Source: Teretinema zuelzerae (GTDB lineage Bacteria > Spirochaetota > Spirochaetia > Treponematales > Treponemataceae). Taken from it: DNA of 64,000 nucleotides. The stretch is taken from assembly GCF_021021555.1 (NCBI RefSeq), contig NZ_JAINWA010000003.1, positions 620,001 to 684,000 of the forward strand. The letters are read 5' to 3'. Shown here in pieces: positions 15,895 to 26,066 of the stretch (positions within the stretch are counted from its first letter, which is position 1; each line of letters opens with the position of its first letter). The notes beneath the pieces were generated by a model. It did not search any database, was not told the origin of the DNA, and was given only the letters and a program-made list of their open reading frames with translations. Both the position numbers and the translations under genes were made by a program.

Positions 15895-17004
15895 ATGAAA
15901 ACCGAACGAAACCGATACGTCGACAATCTCAGAATTTTCTGCATCCTCCTCCTCTTTCCCTTCCACGCGGCGATGTGCTTCAACAGCTTCACGCTCGCGT
16001 CGGGAAAACCGGAAGGCTTCTACGTCTGGCTCGGGCCCGTCGAATGGTGCTCGCATATCGTGGTAGCGGTCTATCCCTGGTGGATGGCCCTCCTCTTCGT
16101 TCTCGCGGGCATATCGACTCGCCGGGCATTGCAGAAGCGGAGCGCGGCGGACTACGCGAAGGAACGCGTCGCGCGGCTGCTGGTTCCCCTGCTCGCTGGA
16201 CTCGTTCTCGTCGTTCCTCCGCAGGCCTACATCGGCGATGTATTCAACAACGGCTACTCAGGCGGCTTCTTTTCCCACTATCGCAAATTCTTCACGACCC
16301 TCACCGACTTTTCCGGAAACGACGGAGCGTTCACGCCCGGGCATCTGTGGTTCATTCTCTATCTCTTTATCATCTCGATGGTTTTTCTTCCGCTGACCTC
16401 CCGGTTCGCGAAGCGGAATCCAGAAAGCGGCCCGGGTCGAATCCGGCTCCCGGCCGGGATGTCCTTGCCCGCGCTGACCGCCGGAGGATTTCTGTTCCTC
16501 GGGATTTTCTCGCTCGTCGGCAGAATCGGCAACAAGGGGCTCGGCGAATATTCCGCTTGTTTTCTGCTCGGTTTCTTCGTCCTGAGCCGCGCAGAGGTTA
16601 TTGAAAAAATCTCGAAGAAATGGGCTGTTCTCTCGATCGCCTGGGCCGCCCTCGCCGCGCTCCGCTGCTGGATGTGGGCAGCGCGCTTCCAGGGAGACCT
16701 CGCGTGGAATATCGGCTACACAGCGTTTGAATGGATCGGAATTCTCGCAACCCTCTCGCTCGGCTCGCGCTTCTTGAACGTCGACGCGAAACCCCTGCGC
16801 TATCTCTCCCGCGCGGCCTTCCCGCTCTACTATTTCCACCAGACGCTTCTGCTCATCGTCGCGTTCGTTCTCTCTTCGCACGTCGCGCGCCCCGCTCCCT
16901 TCATCCTGTTGACGACGGCCGCCAGCTTCGCGCTCAGCCTTGCGGCCTACGAACTGTTCCGCCGCTTCCCGATGTCCCGCATCCTCTTCGGCATCAAGAA
17001 ATAG
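15895..17004 (+). CDS. Membrane acyltransferase, acyltransferase family 3 (OpgC-like)
   Basis: A 369-residue integral membrane protein with about ten predicted helices. The N-terminal YVDNLRIFCILLLFPFHAA matches the start of acyltransferase-3/OpgC proteins, with the conserved histidine at the end of helix 1. Such enzymes O-acetylate or O-succinylate periplasmic glycans, lipids or antibiotics using cytoplasmic acyl-CoA. Extracytoplasmic loops are short, and there is no SGNH domain fused at the C-terminus. Acceptor unknown. It stands alone, followed by a dispersed repeat. Confidence 0.85.
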   Translation: MKTERNRYVDNLRIFCILLLFPFHAAMCFNSFTLASGKPEGFYVWLGPVEWCSHIVVAVYPWWMALLFVLAGISTRRALQKRSAADYAKERVARLLVPLLAGLVLVVPPQAYIGDVFNNGYSGGFFSHYRKFFTTLTDFSGNDGAFTPGHLWFILYLFIISMVFLPLTSRFAKRNPESGPGRIRLPAGMSLPALTAGGFLFLGIFSLVGRIGNKGLGEYSACFLLGFFVLSRAEVIEKISKKWAVLSIAWAALAALRCWMWAARFQGDLAWNIGYTAFEWIGILATLSLGSRFLNVDAKPLRYLSRAAFPLYYFHQTLLLIVAFVLSSHVARPAPFILLTTAASFALSLAAYELFRRFPMSRILFGIKK

Positions 17005-17011
17005 AATAAAA

Positions 17012-17093
17012 ATCGAGGCCGGAATCTTGAAGCGGGGCGAACGTCCCGCGCCGGAGCCCCCGGCAGGGAGAGTCCTTGCAGGGGGGTGATCTC
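17012..17093 (+). repeat. Dispersed GC-rich element, copy D
   Basis: It begins ATCGAGGCCGG 8 bp after the acyltransferase stop, contains a GCGGGGCG-AA-CGTCCCGC hairpin (17032-17049) and CGGAGCCCCCGG, and ends CAGGGGGGTGATCTC. Same boundaries and core as the copies at 3558, 36460 and 58066, in the same orientation relative to the gene upstream of it. Confidence 0.65.
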
Positions 17094-17105
17094 TATCGGC
17101 TGTCG

Positions 17106-17555
17106 CTAGGAAGAACGAACGATGAAAAATCCGACGGTATCCTTCATGCTTTCAGCCTGGCTGGAGAGTTCCTCCGCCATCGATGAAAGTTGTTCAGAGG
17201 CCGTAGCGTTTTGCTGGATTATCTGGTCGAGCTGGTTCAACGCGTCGTTGATTTGTTCTACTCCGGTGTTCTGTTCGTTGCTCGACGCGGCGATTTCCTG
17301 AACAAGATGGGCAGTCGACTTGATGTCGGGGATGATCTCGACGATCAGCCTGCCGGCGCGCTCGGCGACTTCTACGCTGGAACCGGAAAGGGCGGTGATT
17401 TCGCCGGCGGCGAGCTGGGACCGTTCGACGAGCTTGCGCACTTCCGCGGCGACCACGGCGAAGCCCTTCCCCGCTTCTCCGAGCTCATCGGAACGCCTCC
17501 GCATTTTATCAAGAAGTCCGAAATCGTAACCGTCGAGCTTGAAGTCGCCGTCAGC
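17106..17555 (-). pseudogene. 3' remnant of a methyl-accepting chemotaxis protein
   Basis: The last 120 or so residues of an MCP signalling domain survive, from the hairpin tip ([21 protein letters not shown]) through the C-terminal helix ([19 protein letters not shown]). The sensory domain, membrane helices, HAMP and the usual LALNAAIEAARA half of the tip are absent. The frame reaches back only to the metH stop codon at 17556-17558, which is in the same frame. The first ATG (17504) has no ribosome-binding site. Most likely a truncated gene left by a rearrangement that brought metH next to it; expression as a short protein is possible but unsupported. Confidence 0.75.
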
Positions 17556-20500
17556 TCACGTCATGAGCAGGGTCGAGAGGCGGGCGCGGGCCTGCTCAAG
17601 GCTGATGCTCTTGCGTTTCGCGTAATCTTCCGCCTGGTCGGCGCCGATCTTTCCCACGGTAAAATAGCGGGCCGCGGGATTCGCGTAATACCAGCCGCAT
17701 ACGGAGGCGGCGGGCATCATCATCCAGCTTTCAGTCAGCGAGATGCCGGTATTTTTTTCCGCGCCGAGCAAGGCGAACAACGTCTCTTTCTCGGAGTGCT
17801 CGGGGCAGGGAGGATAGCCCGGAGCCGGACGGATGCCAGAGTATTTCTCGCGGAGCAGAGCTTCCTTTCCCAGATTTTCTTCCGGCGCGTATCCCCAGAA
17901 CTCGGTCCTGACGCGTTGATGGAGCCGCTCGGCGAAGGCTTCCGCCAGGCGATCGCACAGGATCTTCGCCATGATGGAGCGGTAATCGTCGTTCGCGAAA
18001 CGGGATGAGTACTCGTCGAGGCCGATTCCCGCCGTCAGGGCGAAGGCGCCGATGTAGTCGGTCCTTCCCGAATCATGCGGCGCGATGAAATCCGAAAGCG
18101 ACAGATACGGGGGAGTCGGGTTCGTCTGCTGGCGCAGATTTCGAAGGAGATATGTAGCGTCTCCGTTATGCACGGCGATGTCGTCGTCCCCGACCGAGTT
18201 CGCACGGAAAATGCCGAACACCGCCCGCGCGCGGACAATGCCGGCGGCCGCCATGTCGTCGAGTAGTGCATGAGCGTCGTCTACAACAGAGCGGGCTTCC
18301 GAGCCCTTTTCAGGATCGGAAAGGATATCCGGCCACACGCCGCCGATCCCCCACTGCTTGAGGAAGAAACTCCAATCGATATACGAAATCAATTCCGCAA
18401 GCGGATACCCGTCGAAGGATCGAATCCCCAGGAATTTCGGGACGGCGATCTCCGCGGTTTTCCAATCGATCGAAAATTTATTGCGCCGGGCGTCATCAAG
18501 AGAAGCGAGGGTTCGGGTATTCTGCAGGGCGGCGTGATCTTCCCGGATCTTCCGATACTGCTCTTTGGTTTCTTCGAGAAAGGAGGCCCTGCGCTCTGAA
18601 AGCAGGAGCTGAACAACCGGAGGCGTTTTGGAGGCATCCTGCACATGTACGACGCCGAAGGGATAGGCCGATTCGATTCTGAGCGCGGTGTGGAGCCGGG
18701 AAGTCGCCGCTCCCCCGATCAATAACGGAATCGTCAAACCCGCTCGATGCATGGCCGCCGCGGTTTCCTTCATTTCGTCCAGCGAGGGGGTTATAAGGCC
18801 GGACAGGCCGATCATATCGGCTTTCGCTTCGACGGCCCGCTCGATGATCGCAGAGGCGGGAACCATAACGCCGAGGTCTATCACCTCGTAGCCGTTGCAC
18901 TGCAAAACCACTCCGACGATGTTTTTGCCGATATCGTGGACATCGCCTTTGACCGTGGCCATCACGATGACGCCCTTGGACGCGATCCGGTTTCCGGCGG
19001 CGTTTTCGGCGTCTATGTACGGGGCGAGATGGGCCACCGCTTTTTTCATGACGCGCGCGGATTTAATCACTTGGGGAAGGAACATCTTGCCGGAGCCGAA
19101 AAGCTCTCCGACGCTTTTCATACCGTCCATCAGCGGGCCTTCGATGATTTTAAGGGCCTGGGGGTACTCAGCGCGCAGTTCTTCTATATCGTCTTCTATA
19201 AACGCATCGATGCCCTTGACCAGGGCGTGGACTACCCGCGCCGCGGGAGCTTCCGCGCGCCAGAGAGCGGCGGTCTTGGGATCTTTTTTATCGTCCGCGA
19301 CGGACACGGCGGCTTCGAGCAGACGCTCAGCGGCGTCCGGCCGAACATCGAAAATAACGTCTTCTATAATGGTTCTCAAAGAGCCTGGTATTTCTTCGTA
19401 GATAGGGAGGGCTCCGGCGTTCACGATGCCCATATTCAGCCCGGCGCGGATCGCGTGATAGAGAAATACCGAGTGGATGCTTTCCCTCAGCGCGTTGTTT
19501 CCCCGGAAGGAAAAACTGACGTTGCTGATGCCGCCCGATATGGGAGAACGCGGAAAACGGCCGCGGAGAGTCCGCACCGCGTCGATAAAATCGGCGCCGT
19601 ACCGGTTGTGGGCTTCGATCCCGGTCGCCAGAGCGAACACGTTGGGATCGAAGATGATGTCCGCGGGATCGTATCCGGCCTCTTCGACGAGCAGGCGGTG
19701 AGATCTCGCAAGGATCGACACTTTCCGCTCCGCCGTTTCTGCCTGACCGGTTTCGTCGAAAGCCATCACCACGACCGCCGCGCCGAGCCGCTTGATCAGC
19801 CGCGCCTGCGCGAGAAACTCGGGCGCTCCGGCTTTCAGGCTGATCGAGTTGACGATCGCTTTTCCCTGAATGCACTTGAGGCCGCGGATGATCGCGTCGA
19901 AGCGTGATGAGTCCACCATGAACGGAACGCGGGCGATATCGGGCTCGCCCGCGCAGTATTTAAGAAAGGTTTCCATTTCGGCGCCGGCGTCTAGCAGGGA
20001 TTCGTCCATGTTCACGTCGATGATCTGCGCGCCGTTTTCGATCTGCGCGCGCGCGACGGCGACTGCCGCTTCGTAGTCCTTCGCCTTTATAAGCTCGGCG
20101 AATTTTTTCGAGCCGGTTACGTTCGCACGTTCTCCGACGTTCACGAAAAGCGAACCGCCCGATATTTCGAACGGTTCAAGGCCGGATAGCAGGGTCGACT
20201 CCGCGGGCGCGCAGGGAATCCGCGGAGGGATGTCCTTCAGGGCGGCCGTTACCGCCGCTATGTGTTCGGGAGTCGAGCCGCAGCAGCCCCCTACGATGTT
20301 CACGTTCGATGTTTCAGCAAGCTCGCGCAATACGGCCGCCATCGATTCCGGCGAGTCGTCGTATTCCCCGAGAGCGTTCGGAAGTCCCGCGTTGGGATGC
20401 ATGCTGACGAGGCACTCGCAGCGAGAAGAAAGTTCCCTGACGTAATCCGCCATGTCGCGCGCGCCGAACGCGCAGTTGAAGCCGATGCTGAACGGCTTTG

Positions 20501-21212
20501 CGTGCCTGAGAGAGGCGTAGAAGGCCGTTGGCGTCTGGCCGGAAAGAGTTCTCCCGCTTTTATCGGTGATGGTTCCGGAAATCATCACGGGCAGGGAAAG
20601 GCCCGAATCGGAGAAAAAACCGTCGATCGCGAAAAGAGCCGCCTTGGCGTTGAGGGTGTCGAAGACGGTTTCGACCAGCAGAATATCGACGCCGCCCGAG
20701 GCGAGCGCCTCGACCGAGATCCGGTAGGCGGCCGCCAGTTCGTCGAAGGAGATATTCCGCACCGACGGATCCATTACGTCCGGCGAAATCGAAAGCGTCT
20801 TGCTTGTCGGGCCGATAATTCCGGCTACGAATTTTACTTCGCCGCTGGCCGCAGTCCACTCGTCCGCTGCTTCCCGGGCGAGCCGGGCTCCGGCGAAAGA
20901 GAGTTCCGCCGACAGGCTTTCAAGTCCGTAATCCGCCTGCGAAACCGAGGTCGAATTAAAGGTGTTCGTTTTTAAAATATCGGCGCCGGCCGCAAGGTAG
21001 CGGTCGTGGATGGAACGGATTACGTCGGGACGCGTGAGGGACAACAGATCGTTGTTTCCCTTCAGGGGCACGGGATGATCCGTAAAGCGGCGGCCCCGGA
21101 AATCATTCTCGGAGAGGCCTTCCTTCTGAATCATGGTGCCCATGGCTCCGTCGAGAAACAGGATTCGCTCCCGGGAGAGTCTCAGGAGGTTTTCCGCGGA
21201 CTGCTTGTTCAT
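17556..21212 (-). CDS. metH: Cobalamin-dependent methionine synthase
   Basis: Transfers methyl from methyl-tetrahydrofolate through cobalamin to homocysteine. 1218 residues, the size of E. coli MetH, with all four modules: homocysteine-binding barrel (residues 1-310, zinc ligands in GFNCAFG and GGCCGST), pterin barrel (from [16 protein letters not shown]), cap plus B12-binding domain ([11 protein letters not shown] with the lower-axial histidine), and SAM-binding reactivation domain (RPAPGYP). ATG 21212 overlaps the ilvN stop as ATGA, so it ends a leuCD-ilvBN-metH operon. No cobalamin riboswitch is visible in front of it; any control must come from the operon promoter. The extension upstream of 21212 is not coding. 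Confidence 0.97.
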   Translation of the reverse strand: MNKQSAENLLRLSRERILFLDGAMGTMIQKEGLSENDFRGRRFTDHPVPLKGNNDLLSLTRPDVIRSIHDRYLAAGADILKTNTFNSTSVSQADYGLESLSAELSFAGARLAREAADEWTAASGEVKFVAGIIGPTSKTLSISPDVMDPSVRNISFDELAAAYRISVEALASGGVDILLVETVFDTLNAKAALFAIDGFFSDSGLSLPVMISGTITDKSGRTLSGQTPTAFYASLRHAKPFSIGFNCAFGARDMADYVRELSSRCECLVSMHPNAGLPNALGEYDDSPESMAAVLRELAETSNVNIVGGCCGSTPEHIAAVTAALKDIPPRIPCAPAESTLLSGLEPFEISGGSLFVNVGERANVTGSKKFAELIKAKDYEAAVAVARAQIENGAQIIDVNMDESLLDAGAEMETFLKYCAGEPDIARVPFMVDSSRFDAIIRGLKCIQGKAIVNSISLKAGAPEFLAQARLIKRLGAAVVVMAFDETGQAETAERKVSILARSHRLLVEEAGYDPADIIFDPNVFALATGIEAHNRYGADFIDAVRTLRGRFPRSPISGGISNVSFSFRGNNALRESIHSVFLYHAIRAGLNMGIVNAGALPIYEEIPGSLRTIIEDVIFDVRPDAAERLLEAAVSVADDKKDPKTAALWRAEAPAARVVHALVKGIDAFIEDDIEELRAEYPQALKIIEGPLMDGMKSVGELFGSGKMFLPQVIKSARVMKKAVAHLAPYIDAENAAGNRIASKGVIVMATVKGDVHDIGKNIVGVVLQCNGYEVIDLGVMVPASAIIERAVEAKADMIGLSGLITPSLDEMKETAAAMHRAGLTIPLLIGGAATSRLHTALRIESAYPFGVVHVQDASKTPPVVQLLLSERRASFLEETKEQYRKIREDHAALQNTRTLASLDDARRNKFSIDWKTAEIAVPKFLGIRSFDGYPLAELISYIDWSFFLKQWGIGGVWPDILSDPEKGSEARSVVDDAHALLDDMAAAGIVRARAVFGIFRANSVGDDDIAVHNGDATYLLRNLRQQTNPTPPYLSLSDFIAPHDSGRTDYIGAFALTAGIGLDEYSSRFANDDYRSIMAKILCDRLAEAFAERLHQRVRTEFWGYAPEENLGKEALLREKYSGIRPAPGYPPCPEHSEKETLFALLGAEKNTGISLTESWMMMPAASVCGWYYANPAARYFTVGKIGADQAEDYAKRKSISLEQARARLSTLLMT

Positions 21213-21709
21213 GTGTCGCTCCGCCCGCGGGCCATCAGAAGCTTTCCGCTTCGCACGCTCTCGAGTATGCCGTATTGTTCGAGCATCAGCTGGAAGGCGT
21301 TGAGCTTCGCCGATTTTCCGGTGGCTTCGAAGGTAATTGAATCGGCCGTCAAATCCACGCTGCGCGCAGTAAAGTGTTCGGCGAGCTGCATCAGTTCGGT
21401 TCTTTTCTCTACCGGACAATCCACCTTGAAGAAGGCTATTTCGCCTTCGATGATTTCTTCCCCGGTATGATCGGCCGCGTGGACTACGTCGACGAGCTTG
21501 TCGAGCTGCCGGATGACCTGTGCGAGAATTTCCCGATCGCCCGAGGCGACGATGTTCATGCGGCTGAAAGCCGGGCGATGAGTCGGGGAAACCACGACGG
21601 AATCCAGATTGTAGCCGCGCCGGGCGAAGACCTCGGCGATGCGTATCAGGACTCCGGGACGATTCGACACCAGCAGGCTGATGCTGTGTTGTTCTTCTTG
21701 GCGATTCAT
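21209..21709 (-). CDS. ilvN: Acetolactate synthase small (regulatory) subunit
   Basis: A 166-residue ACT-domain subunit that confers valine feedback control on acetolactate synthase. The N-terminal ACT domain reads [20 protein letters not shown] and continues through [12 protein letters not shown], followed by the family segment [12 protein letters not shown]. The C-terminal region ([18 protein letters not shown]) completes the long IlvH-type small subunit. The start codon shares one base with the ilvB stop (TGATG), and its stop overlaps metH, so translation is coupled on both sides. Confidence 0.95.
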   Translation of the reverse strand: MNRQEEQHSISLLVSNRPGVLIRIAEVFARRGYNLDSVVVSPTHRPAFSRMNIVASGDREILAQVIRQLDKLVDVVHAADHTGEEIIEGEIAFFKVDCPVEKRTELMQLAEHFTARSVDLTADSITFEATGKSAKLNAFQLMLEQYGILESVRSGKLLMARGRSDT

Positions 21710-23418
21710 CAGGTGCTCCCTTTCGGTTTTTCTACGGGCCCGTCCGGTCGGGACAACAGCATGGCGCTGTATTCGGCGCCGGCCGGAATCATCGGGAAAA
21801 CGTTGTCCTCGCGGGACACTTCGGCATGGATGACGCAGGGGCCGTCGTGGTTGAGCGCGGCGGAGAGAATCGAATCGACTTCGTCGACGGAGGAAATCCT
21901 GAAGCCCTTCATGCCGTAGGCTTGGGCGAGCATCACGAAGTCCGGATTATTGTCCATCGTTACGCCCGAAAGCCGGTTGTTGAAGAATATGTCCTGCCAC
22001 TGTCTGACCATTCCGAGGTATTTATTGTCGATGATCAAAATCTTTACGGGCGTTTTTTGAAGCATAGCGGTGGAAAGCTCGAACTCCGTCATTTGAAAGC
22101 CGCCGTCCCCTACGATCGCGACGACGAGCTCTCCGGGACGGGCAAGCTGGGCGCCGATCGCGGCGGGAAAGCCGAAGCCCATCGTTCCGGCGCCGCCGGA
22201 GCTGATCCAATCCCGGGGAGAACGCGTTTTATAGAACTGGGCGGCCCACATCTGATGTTGTCCGACGTCGGTGGTTACGACGGCGTTTCCCTTGGACAAG
22301 GCGTGGATGCGGTCGATGACCATGCGGGCGGATAGCGCGTCCTTCGGATACTCGAGCGGATAGTCCCTCTTGAATCCCGTCACAGTCTCGATCCAGGCGG
22401 ACGTATCTCCGGGAGAAGCGAGCGAGAGAATCGCCGCGGCGGCTTCTCCGGCGTCAGCGTGAATGAACACATCTACCTTCACCTGGCGGTCCTGTTCCGA
22501 AGCATCGATATCGACATGGATCTTTTTCGCGTTCTTGCAAAAGGTTTTCGCGTTCCCGGTAATCCGGTCGTCGAAGCGGGAGCCTATCGACATGATGAGG
22601 TCGCAATCGCGGACTGCCATGTTCGCGTACGCGGTACCGTGCATGCCGAGCATTCCCAGGGACAGCTCATGGTCTTCCGGGAAGCAGCCCTTCCCGAGGA
22701 GGGTCGATACGACGGGAATCCGCAGCTTTTCCGCGAGGCGGCGGATTTCATCCTTCGCCCCGGAAATCAGCGCGCCGTGGCCGACGAGAAGGACGGGGCG
22801 CGAGGCGGCGCCGAGCAGTGCGGCCGCTTTTTCTACAGCGGCTTCGTCGTATCCGCTTTTTACGCGGTAGCCGGGCAGATCCATGGGAACTGAAAAATCG
22901 GCATCGATGAGGGCTGCCGATACGTCCTTGGGAACATCGATGAGCACGGGGCCGGGCCTTCCGGTAGTCGCGAGATGGAAGGCTTCTTTCATCACCGCGG
23001 GAAGGCTCGAAGCTTTTTTAACGAGATAGGAGTATTTAACGACCGGGTAGCTGATTCCGGAAACATCGGCTTCCTGGAAGGCGTCCAGGCCGAGATTCGC
23101 GGTGATCGTCTGCCCGCAGATCACGATGAGGGGAACCGAGTCCATGTGCGCGGTCAGCAAGCCGGTGACGGCGTTCGTAGCGCCGGGACCGCTGGTGACC
23201 AGAGCGACGCCGACTTTTCCCGAAGCGCGGGCGAAGCCGTCTGCCATATGGACGGCGCCCTGCTCATGGCGGGACAGGACCAGCTTGACCGGCGAATCGA
23301 TCAGGGCGTCGAACATCGGAATGTTCGCCCCGCCGGGATACCCGAAAATATGAGTCACTCCGTGCTGTTCGCAGGAAGCAAGAATCGCCTGCGCGCCGGT
23401 CATTCGTTGAGCGTTCAT
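21709..23418 (-). CDS. ilvB: Acetolactate synthase large (catalytic) subunit
   Basis: Thiamine-diphosphate enzyme making acetolactate or acetohydroxybutyrate for valine, leucine and isoleucine synthesis. 569 residues with the glutamate of the ThDP site in [14 protein letters not shown], the substrate/FAD region GGHGA-type ([13 protein letters not shown]) in the middle domain, and the ThDP-Mg motif [15 protein letters not shown] with the downstream N in [14 protein letters not shown]. Fully standard length. ATG 23418 overlaps the leuD stop by 4 bp. Confidence 0.96.
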   Translation of the reverse strand: MNAQRMTGAQAILASCEQHGVTHIFGYPGGANIPMFDALIDSPVKLVLSRHEQGAVHMADGFARASGKVGVALVTSGPGATNAVTGLLTAHMDSVPLIVICGQTITANLGLDAFQEADVSGISYPVVKYSYLVKKASSLPAVMKEAFHLATTGRPGPVLIDVPKDVSAALIDADFSVPMDLPGYRVKSGYDEAAVEKAAALLGAASRPVLLVGHGALISGAKDEIRRLAEKLRIPVVSTLLGKGCFPEDHELSLGMLGMHGTAYANMAVRDCDLIMSIGSRFDDRITGNAKTFCKNAKKIHVDIDASEQDRQVKVDVFIHADAGEAAAAILSLASPGDTSAWIETVTGFKRDYPLEYPKDALSARMVIDRIHALSKGNAVVTTDVGQHQMWAAQFYKTRSPRDWISSGGAGTMGFGFPAAIGAQLARPGELVVAIVGDGGFQMTEFELSTAMLQKTPVKILIIDNKYLGMVRQWQDIFFNNRLSGVTMDNNPDFVMLAQAYGMKGFRISSVDEVDSILSAALNHDGPCVIHAEVSREDNVFPMIPAGAEYSAMLLSRPDGPVEKPKGST

Positions 23419-24035
23419 CCGGGACCTCCCGCCTGATTCAAATACGGTATGCGGGAGGCGGTCCGTCCGATCTCATCCCTGTGCGAAAGCAGTTCAGCGA
23501 GGGTGTCCCAGCTTCCCGAAAGAAAATTGCTGCGGTGCGAGGGGGGCATCGAAACCGGAAAAGACGACGAACCGTAGGACACGGTCATGGAAGCGAGATT
23601 TACGGAGATCTCGAGCTTCGGGTCGGCTTCGATCGCCGACTGGAGAGCCGCGACGTCGGAAGCCGCCGCCGTTACCGCCGGCACGCCGATTGCTGCGCAA
23701 TTTCCGGCAAAAATATCGGCAAAGGATTCCCCGATAATCGCCCGGATTCCCCAGCGGGCAAGAGCCTGCGGAGCGTGCTCCCGGGAGGAACCGCAGCCGA
23801 AATTTCGGTTGACCGCGAGTATTCCGGCTCCCGCGCGGGAGCTTTCGTTCATGGGATGCTTTTTTTCAGCGCCGTCGGCATTGAACCGCTCGTCTCTGAA
23901 AGCCTGTTCGCCCAAGCCGTCGAACGTCACGCAGCGCAGAAAACGGGCGGGTATGATTCGGTCGGTATCGATCTCGTCGCCGCGCAGGGATATGGCGCGG
24001 CCGGTGACTGTTGCTATCTTTGTATCCAGATTCAT
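23415..24035 (-). CDS. leuD: 3-isopropylmalate dehydratase small subunit
   Basis: The swivelling domain of isopropylmalate isomerase in leucine synthesis, 206 residues. Conserved segments are [11 protein letters not shown] near the N-terminus, [15 protein letters not shown] in the active-site loop, and [17 protein letters not shown]. Length matches the long LeuD form that pairs with a LeuC of about 465 residues. ATGA overlaps on both sides place it in the leuC-leuD-ilvB-ilvN-metH operon. Confidence 0.95.
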   Translation of the reverse strand: MNLDTKIATVTGRAISLRGDEIDTDRIIPARFLRCVTFDGLGEQAFRDERFNADGAEKKHPMNESSRAGAGILAVNRNFGCGSSREHAPQALARWGIRAIIGESFADIFAGNCAAIGVPAVTAAASDVAALQSAIEADPKLEISVNLASMTVSYGSSSFPVSMPPSHRSNFLSGSWDTLAELLSHRDEIGRTASRIPYLNQAGGPG

Positions 24036-25432
24036 GGCATATACTCCCGTACATCGCAGATTTCGCCACGAACCGCCGCGGCCGCGACCATGGCGGGACT
24101 CATCAGCATGGTTCTACCCGAGGCGGATCCCTGCCTTCCGATGAAATTGCGGTTAGAAGACGAAGCGGAAAGCTCTCTTCCCGAAAGCCGGTCGGGATTC
24201 ATCGCGAGGCACATCGAACACCCGGCACCTCTCCACTCGAAGCCCGCGTCCATGAAAATCCGGTCGAGGCCCTCGAGTTCAGCGGCGGCCTTCACCTGCT
24301 CCGAGCCCGGAACGACGAAGGCGCGTACTCCGGGCGCGACGCGGCGCCCCTTGAGAATTCCGGCGGCGGAGCGGAGGTCTGAAAGCCTTCCGTTGGTACA
24401 GCTGCCGATGAAGGCAACGTCGATCTTTGTTCCTATTATCGGTTTGCCTGGAGTTAATCCCATATGGGCATAGGCGGCGCGGGCCGTTTCGGCGCCGTCG
24501 GGAAAGGACTCGGGAAAGGGAAGAGAAGCGGTAACCGCGATTCCCTGCCCCGGATTGATGCCCCAGGTAACCTGAGGCTCGAGGCTTGAAACGTCGATAG
24601 ACACCTCGTCGTCGTAGCAGGCGTCCGGATCGGACGCCATGGAAAGCCAGAACTCGGCGGCTTGTTCGAAGGCCGGCCCCGAGGGAGCGAAGGGCTTCCC
24701 GCGCAGATACTCGACGGTAACGCGGTCGGGATTCACGTATCCGCATTTAGCGCCGCCCTCGATGCTCATATTGCAGAGCGTCAAGCGCCCCTCCATATCC
24801 AGGGCTTCTATCGCCTCGCCCGCGTATTCATAGGCGTATCCGATGCCGCCGTTCACGCCCAGCCGGGCGATCAGGGCAAGGATATAGTCTTTCGCGCTCA
24901 CGCCCTTGCCGGGCGCACCGGTGAACACAATCCGCCGGACCTTGGGTTTTCCGACCGCAAGAGTTTGAGTCGCCAGAACGTCCCGTATCTGGCTCGTCCC
25001 GATGCCGAAAGCGATGGCGCCGAAGGCTCCGTGGGTCGCCGTATGCGAATCTCCGCACACGATGGTCATGCCCGGCTGGGTGAGGCCCTGCTCGGGACCT
25101 ACGACATGGACGATTCCCTGTTTGCCGCTTCCCCAATTGAAAAAACGGATTCCGTTTTCCGCCGTGTTCCGTTCAAGGGCGCGCAGCATCTCCTCGGCAA
25201 GCTCGTCTTCCAGCGGGCGCGAGACGCTCCGGGTCGGCACAATGTGATCGACGGTCGCGACCGTCAAATCGGGACGGGACACGGCGCATCCGCGCTCTTG
25301 TATCATTGCAAACGCCTGCGGCGATGTTACTTCGTGAATCAAATGAAGACCGATGAAAAGCTGATCTTCTCCCGACGGCAGCGTCGCCGTGCGATGAAGA
25401 TCCCATACCTTATCCAGAAGGGTTTTTCCCAT
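24032..25432 (-). CDS. leuC: 3-isopropylmalate dehydratase large subunit
   Basis: Aconitase-family subunit carrying the [4Fe-4S] cluster; interconverts 2- and 3-isopropylmalate. 466 residues with [35 protein letters not shown] (substrate serine and first cluster cysteine region), and the cluster pair in FIGSCTNGR and GCSMCLAMN. It is the first gene of the five-gene operon; GAGGAG precedes ATG 25432 by 7 nt. leuA, leuB and ilvC are not in the window. Confidence 0.96.
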   Translation of the reverse strand: MGKTLLDKVWDLHRTATLPSGEDQLFIGLHLIHEVTSPQAFAMIQERGCAVSRPDLTVATVDHIVPTRSVSRPLEDELAEEMLRALERNTAENGIRFFNWGSGKQGIVHVVGPEQGLTQPGMTIVCGDSHTATHGAFGAIAFGIGTSQIRDVLATQTLAVGKPKVRRIVFTGAPGKGVSAKDYILALIARLGVNGGIGYAYEYAGEAIEALDMEGRLTLCNMSIEGGAKCGYVNPDRVTVEYLRGKPFAPSGPAFEQAAEFWLSMASDPDACYDDEVSIDVSSLEPQVTWGINPGQGIAVTASLPFPESFPDGAETARAAYAHMGLTPGKPIIGTKIDVAFIGSCTNGRLSDLRSAAGILKGRRVAPGVRAFVVPGSEQVKAAAELEGLDRIFMDAGFEWRGAGCSMCLAMNPDRLSGRELSASSSNRNFIGRQGSASGRTMLMSPAMVAAAAVRGEICDVREYMP

Positions 25433-25526
25433 TCATTTCTCCTCTACAGGCCGAAGTTTGCGGCTGTCGGGAGCCAGCCTTATAGTAAGAATACATGAAA
25501 AAGTACGTGATTGTCTCGTTTCGGCG

Positions 25527-25553
25527 CTAAAAGAAATCCTGAAAACTCAGGAT
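25527..25553 (-). terminator. Rho-independent terminator of the small ferredoxin gene
   Basis: On the minus strand ATCCTGA-GTTT-TCAGGAT (perfect 7-bp stem, 25553-25536) is followed by TTCTTTTAG. It sits 43 bp after the final stop of the ferredoxin frame and separates that gene from leuC. Confidence 0.75.
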
Positions 25554-25595
25554 GTCACCGGACTACCGCGTCAGACGCGAAACCTGCCGGGATCA

Positions 25596-25766
25596 TTACC
25601 GAATCGCGCGCATCGGGCAGTACTTAATGCATTTTCAGCACCGGATGCAAAGCTTCTCGTCAATAACCGGAAGCCCAAAACCCGTTTGATGTATCGCCCC
25701 TACAGGGCAGATTCGCGCAGCGGGACATACATGATTCCCCGGGCATCGTCGTTCGTCAACATTCAT
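25596..25766 (-). CDS. Small 2[4Fe-4S] ferredoxin-like gene with an in-frame UGA codon
   Basis: AAGGAG sits 6 nt before ATG 25766. The frame reads 43 codons with CPGNHVCPAARICPVGAI and then CIRC, meets TGA at 25637-25635, and continues without frame change as KCIKYCPMRAIR to TAA at 25598. Read through, it is a complete 56-residue protein of the small anaerobe ferredoxin family, with the UGA exactly where family members have glycine (CxxCGxC). It has its own terminator. Either a GGA-to-TGA nonsense mutation (pseudogene), a sequencing error, or UGA recoded as selenocysteine. I see no convincing bacterial SECIS; only a weak GCAU/AUGC pairing follows the UGA. Confidence 0.7.
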
Positions 25767-26066
25767 ACGTTTCTCCTTGGATTTACTATTCATCGATTGT
25801 ATCTTGTTTCAAGGCAAGCTTCCGTGACGAAATCACACAGCTGCGAATGCATAAGCGCATCACTGCTACTTGAAATTTGTTTCTAATGTCACCATATTAC
25901 CTGTAAGAGGTAGCTTAAAAGAGTCCAATACCGCCGCTACCGCACGACTAGCGCATATTGCTGCGATATTCACCTTCGAGAAGATTGCCAGCATCGAGGC
26001 GGTCGGCCAAGCTGGAAAGGCCGGGATGCGGGAATGCGACATAAAAAAATAAAGGGGACAACGGAT
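25767..26066. other. Intergenic region with one unassigned short frame
   Basis: Minus-strand promoter sequence for the ferredoxin gene probably lies at 25780-25815 (TTGAAA and TACAAT words). A short plus-strand frame at 25870-26052 (TTG start, about 60 codons, ending in ARECDIKK-like sequence) has a protein-like middle (FTFEKIASIEAVGQAGKAGM) but no recognisable family and no ribosome-binding site. It could be a decayed gene. Nothing else is seen. Confidence 0.3.

Noticed and set aside
17106-21212. UGA readthrough joining metH to the MCP tail
   Set aside because: The frame match is one chance in three, the joined product makes no functional sense, and no readthrough context is visible.
25433-25530. 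Leucine-type attenuator or T-box before leuC
   Set aside because: The roughly 100-base leader shows no leucine-codon run and no T-box sequence; only a plain ribosome-binding site and a possible TATAAG -10 word.
25458-25886. 142-codon plus-strand frame between leuC and SDR
   Set aside because: It covers the antisense of the small ferredoxin gene and its terminator; no Shine-Dalgarno and no family resemblance.
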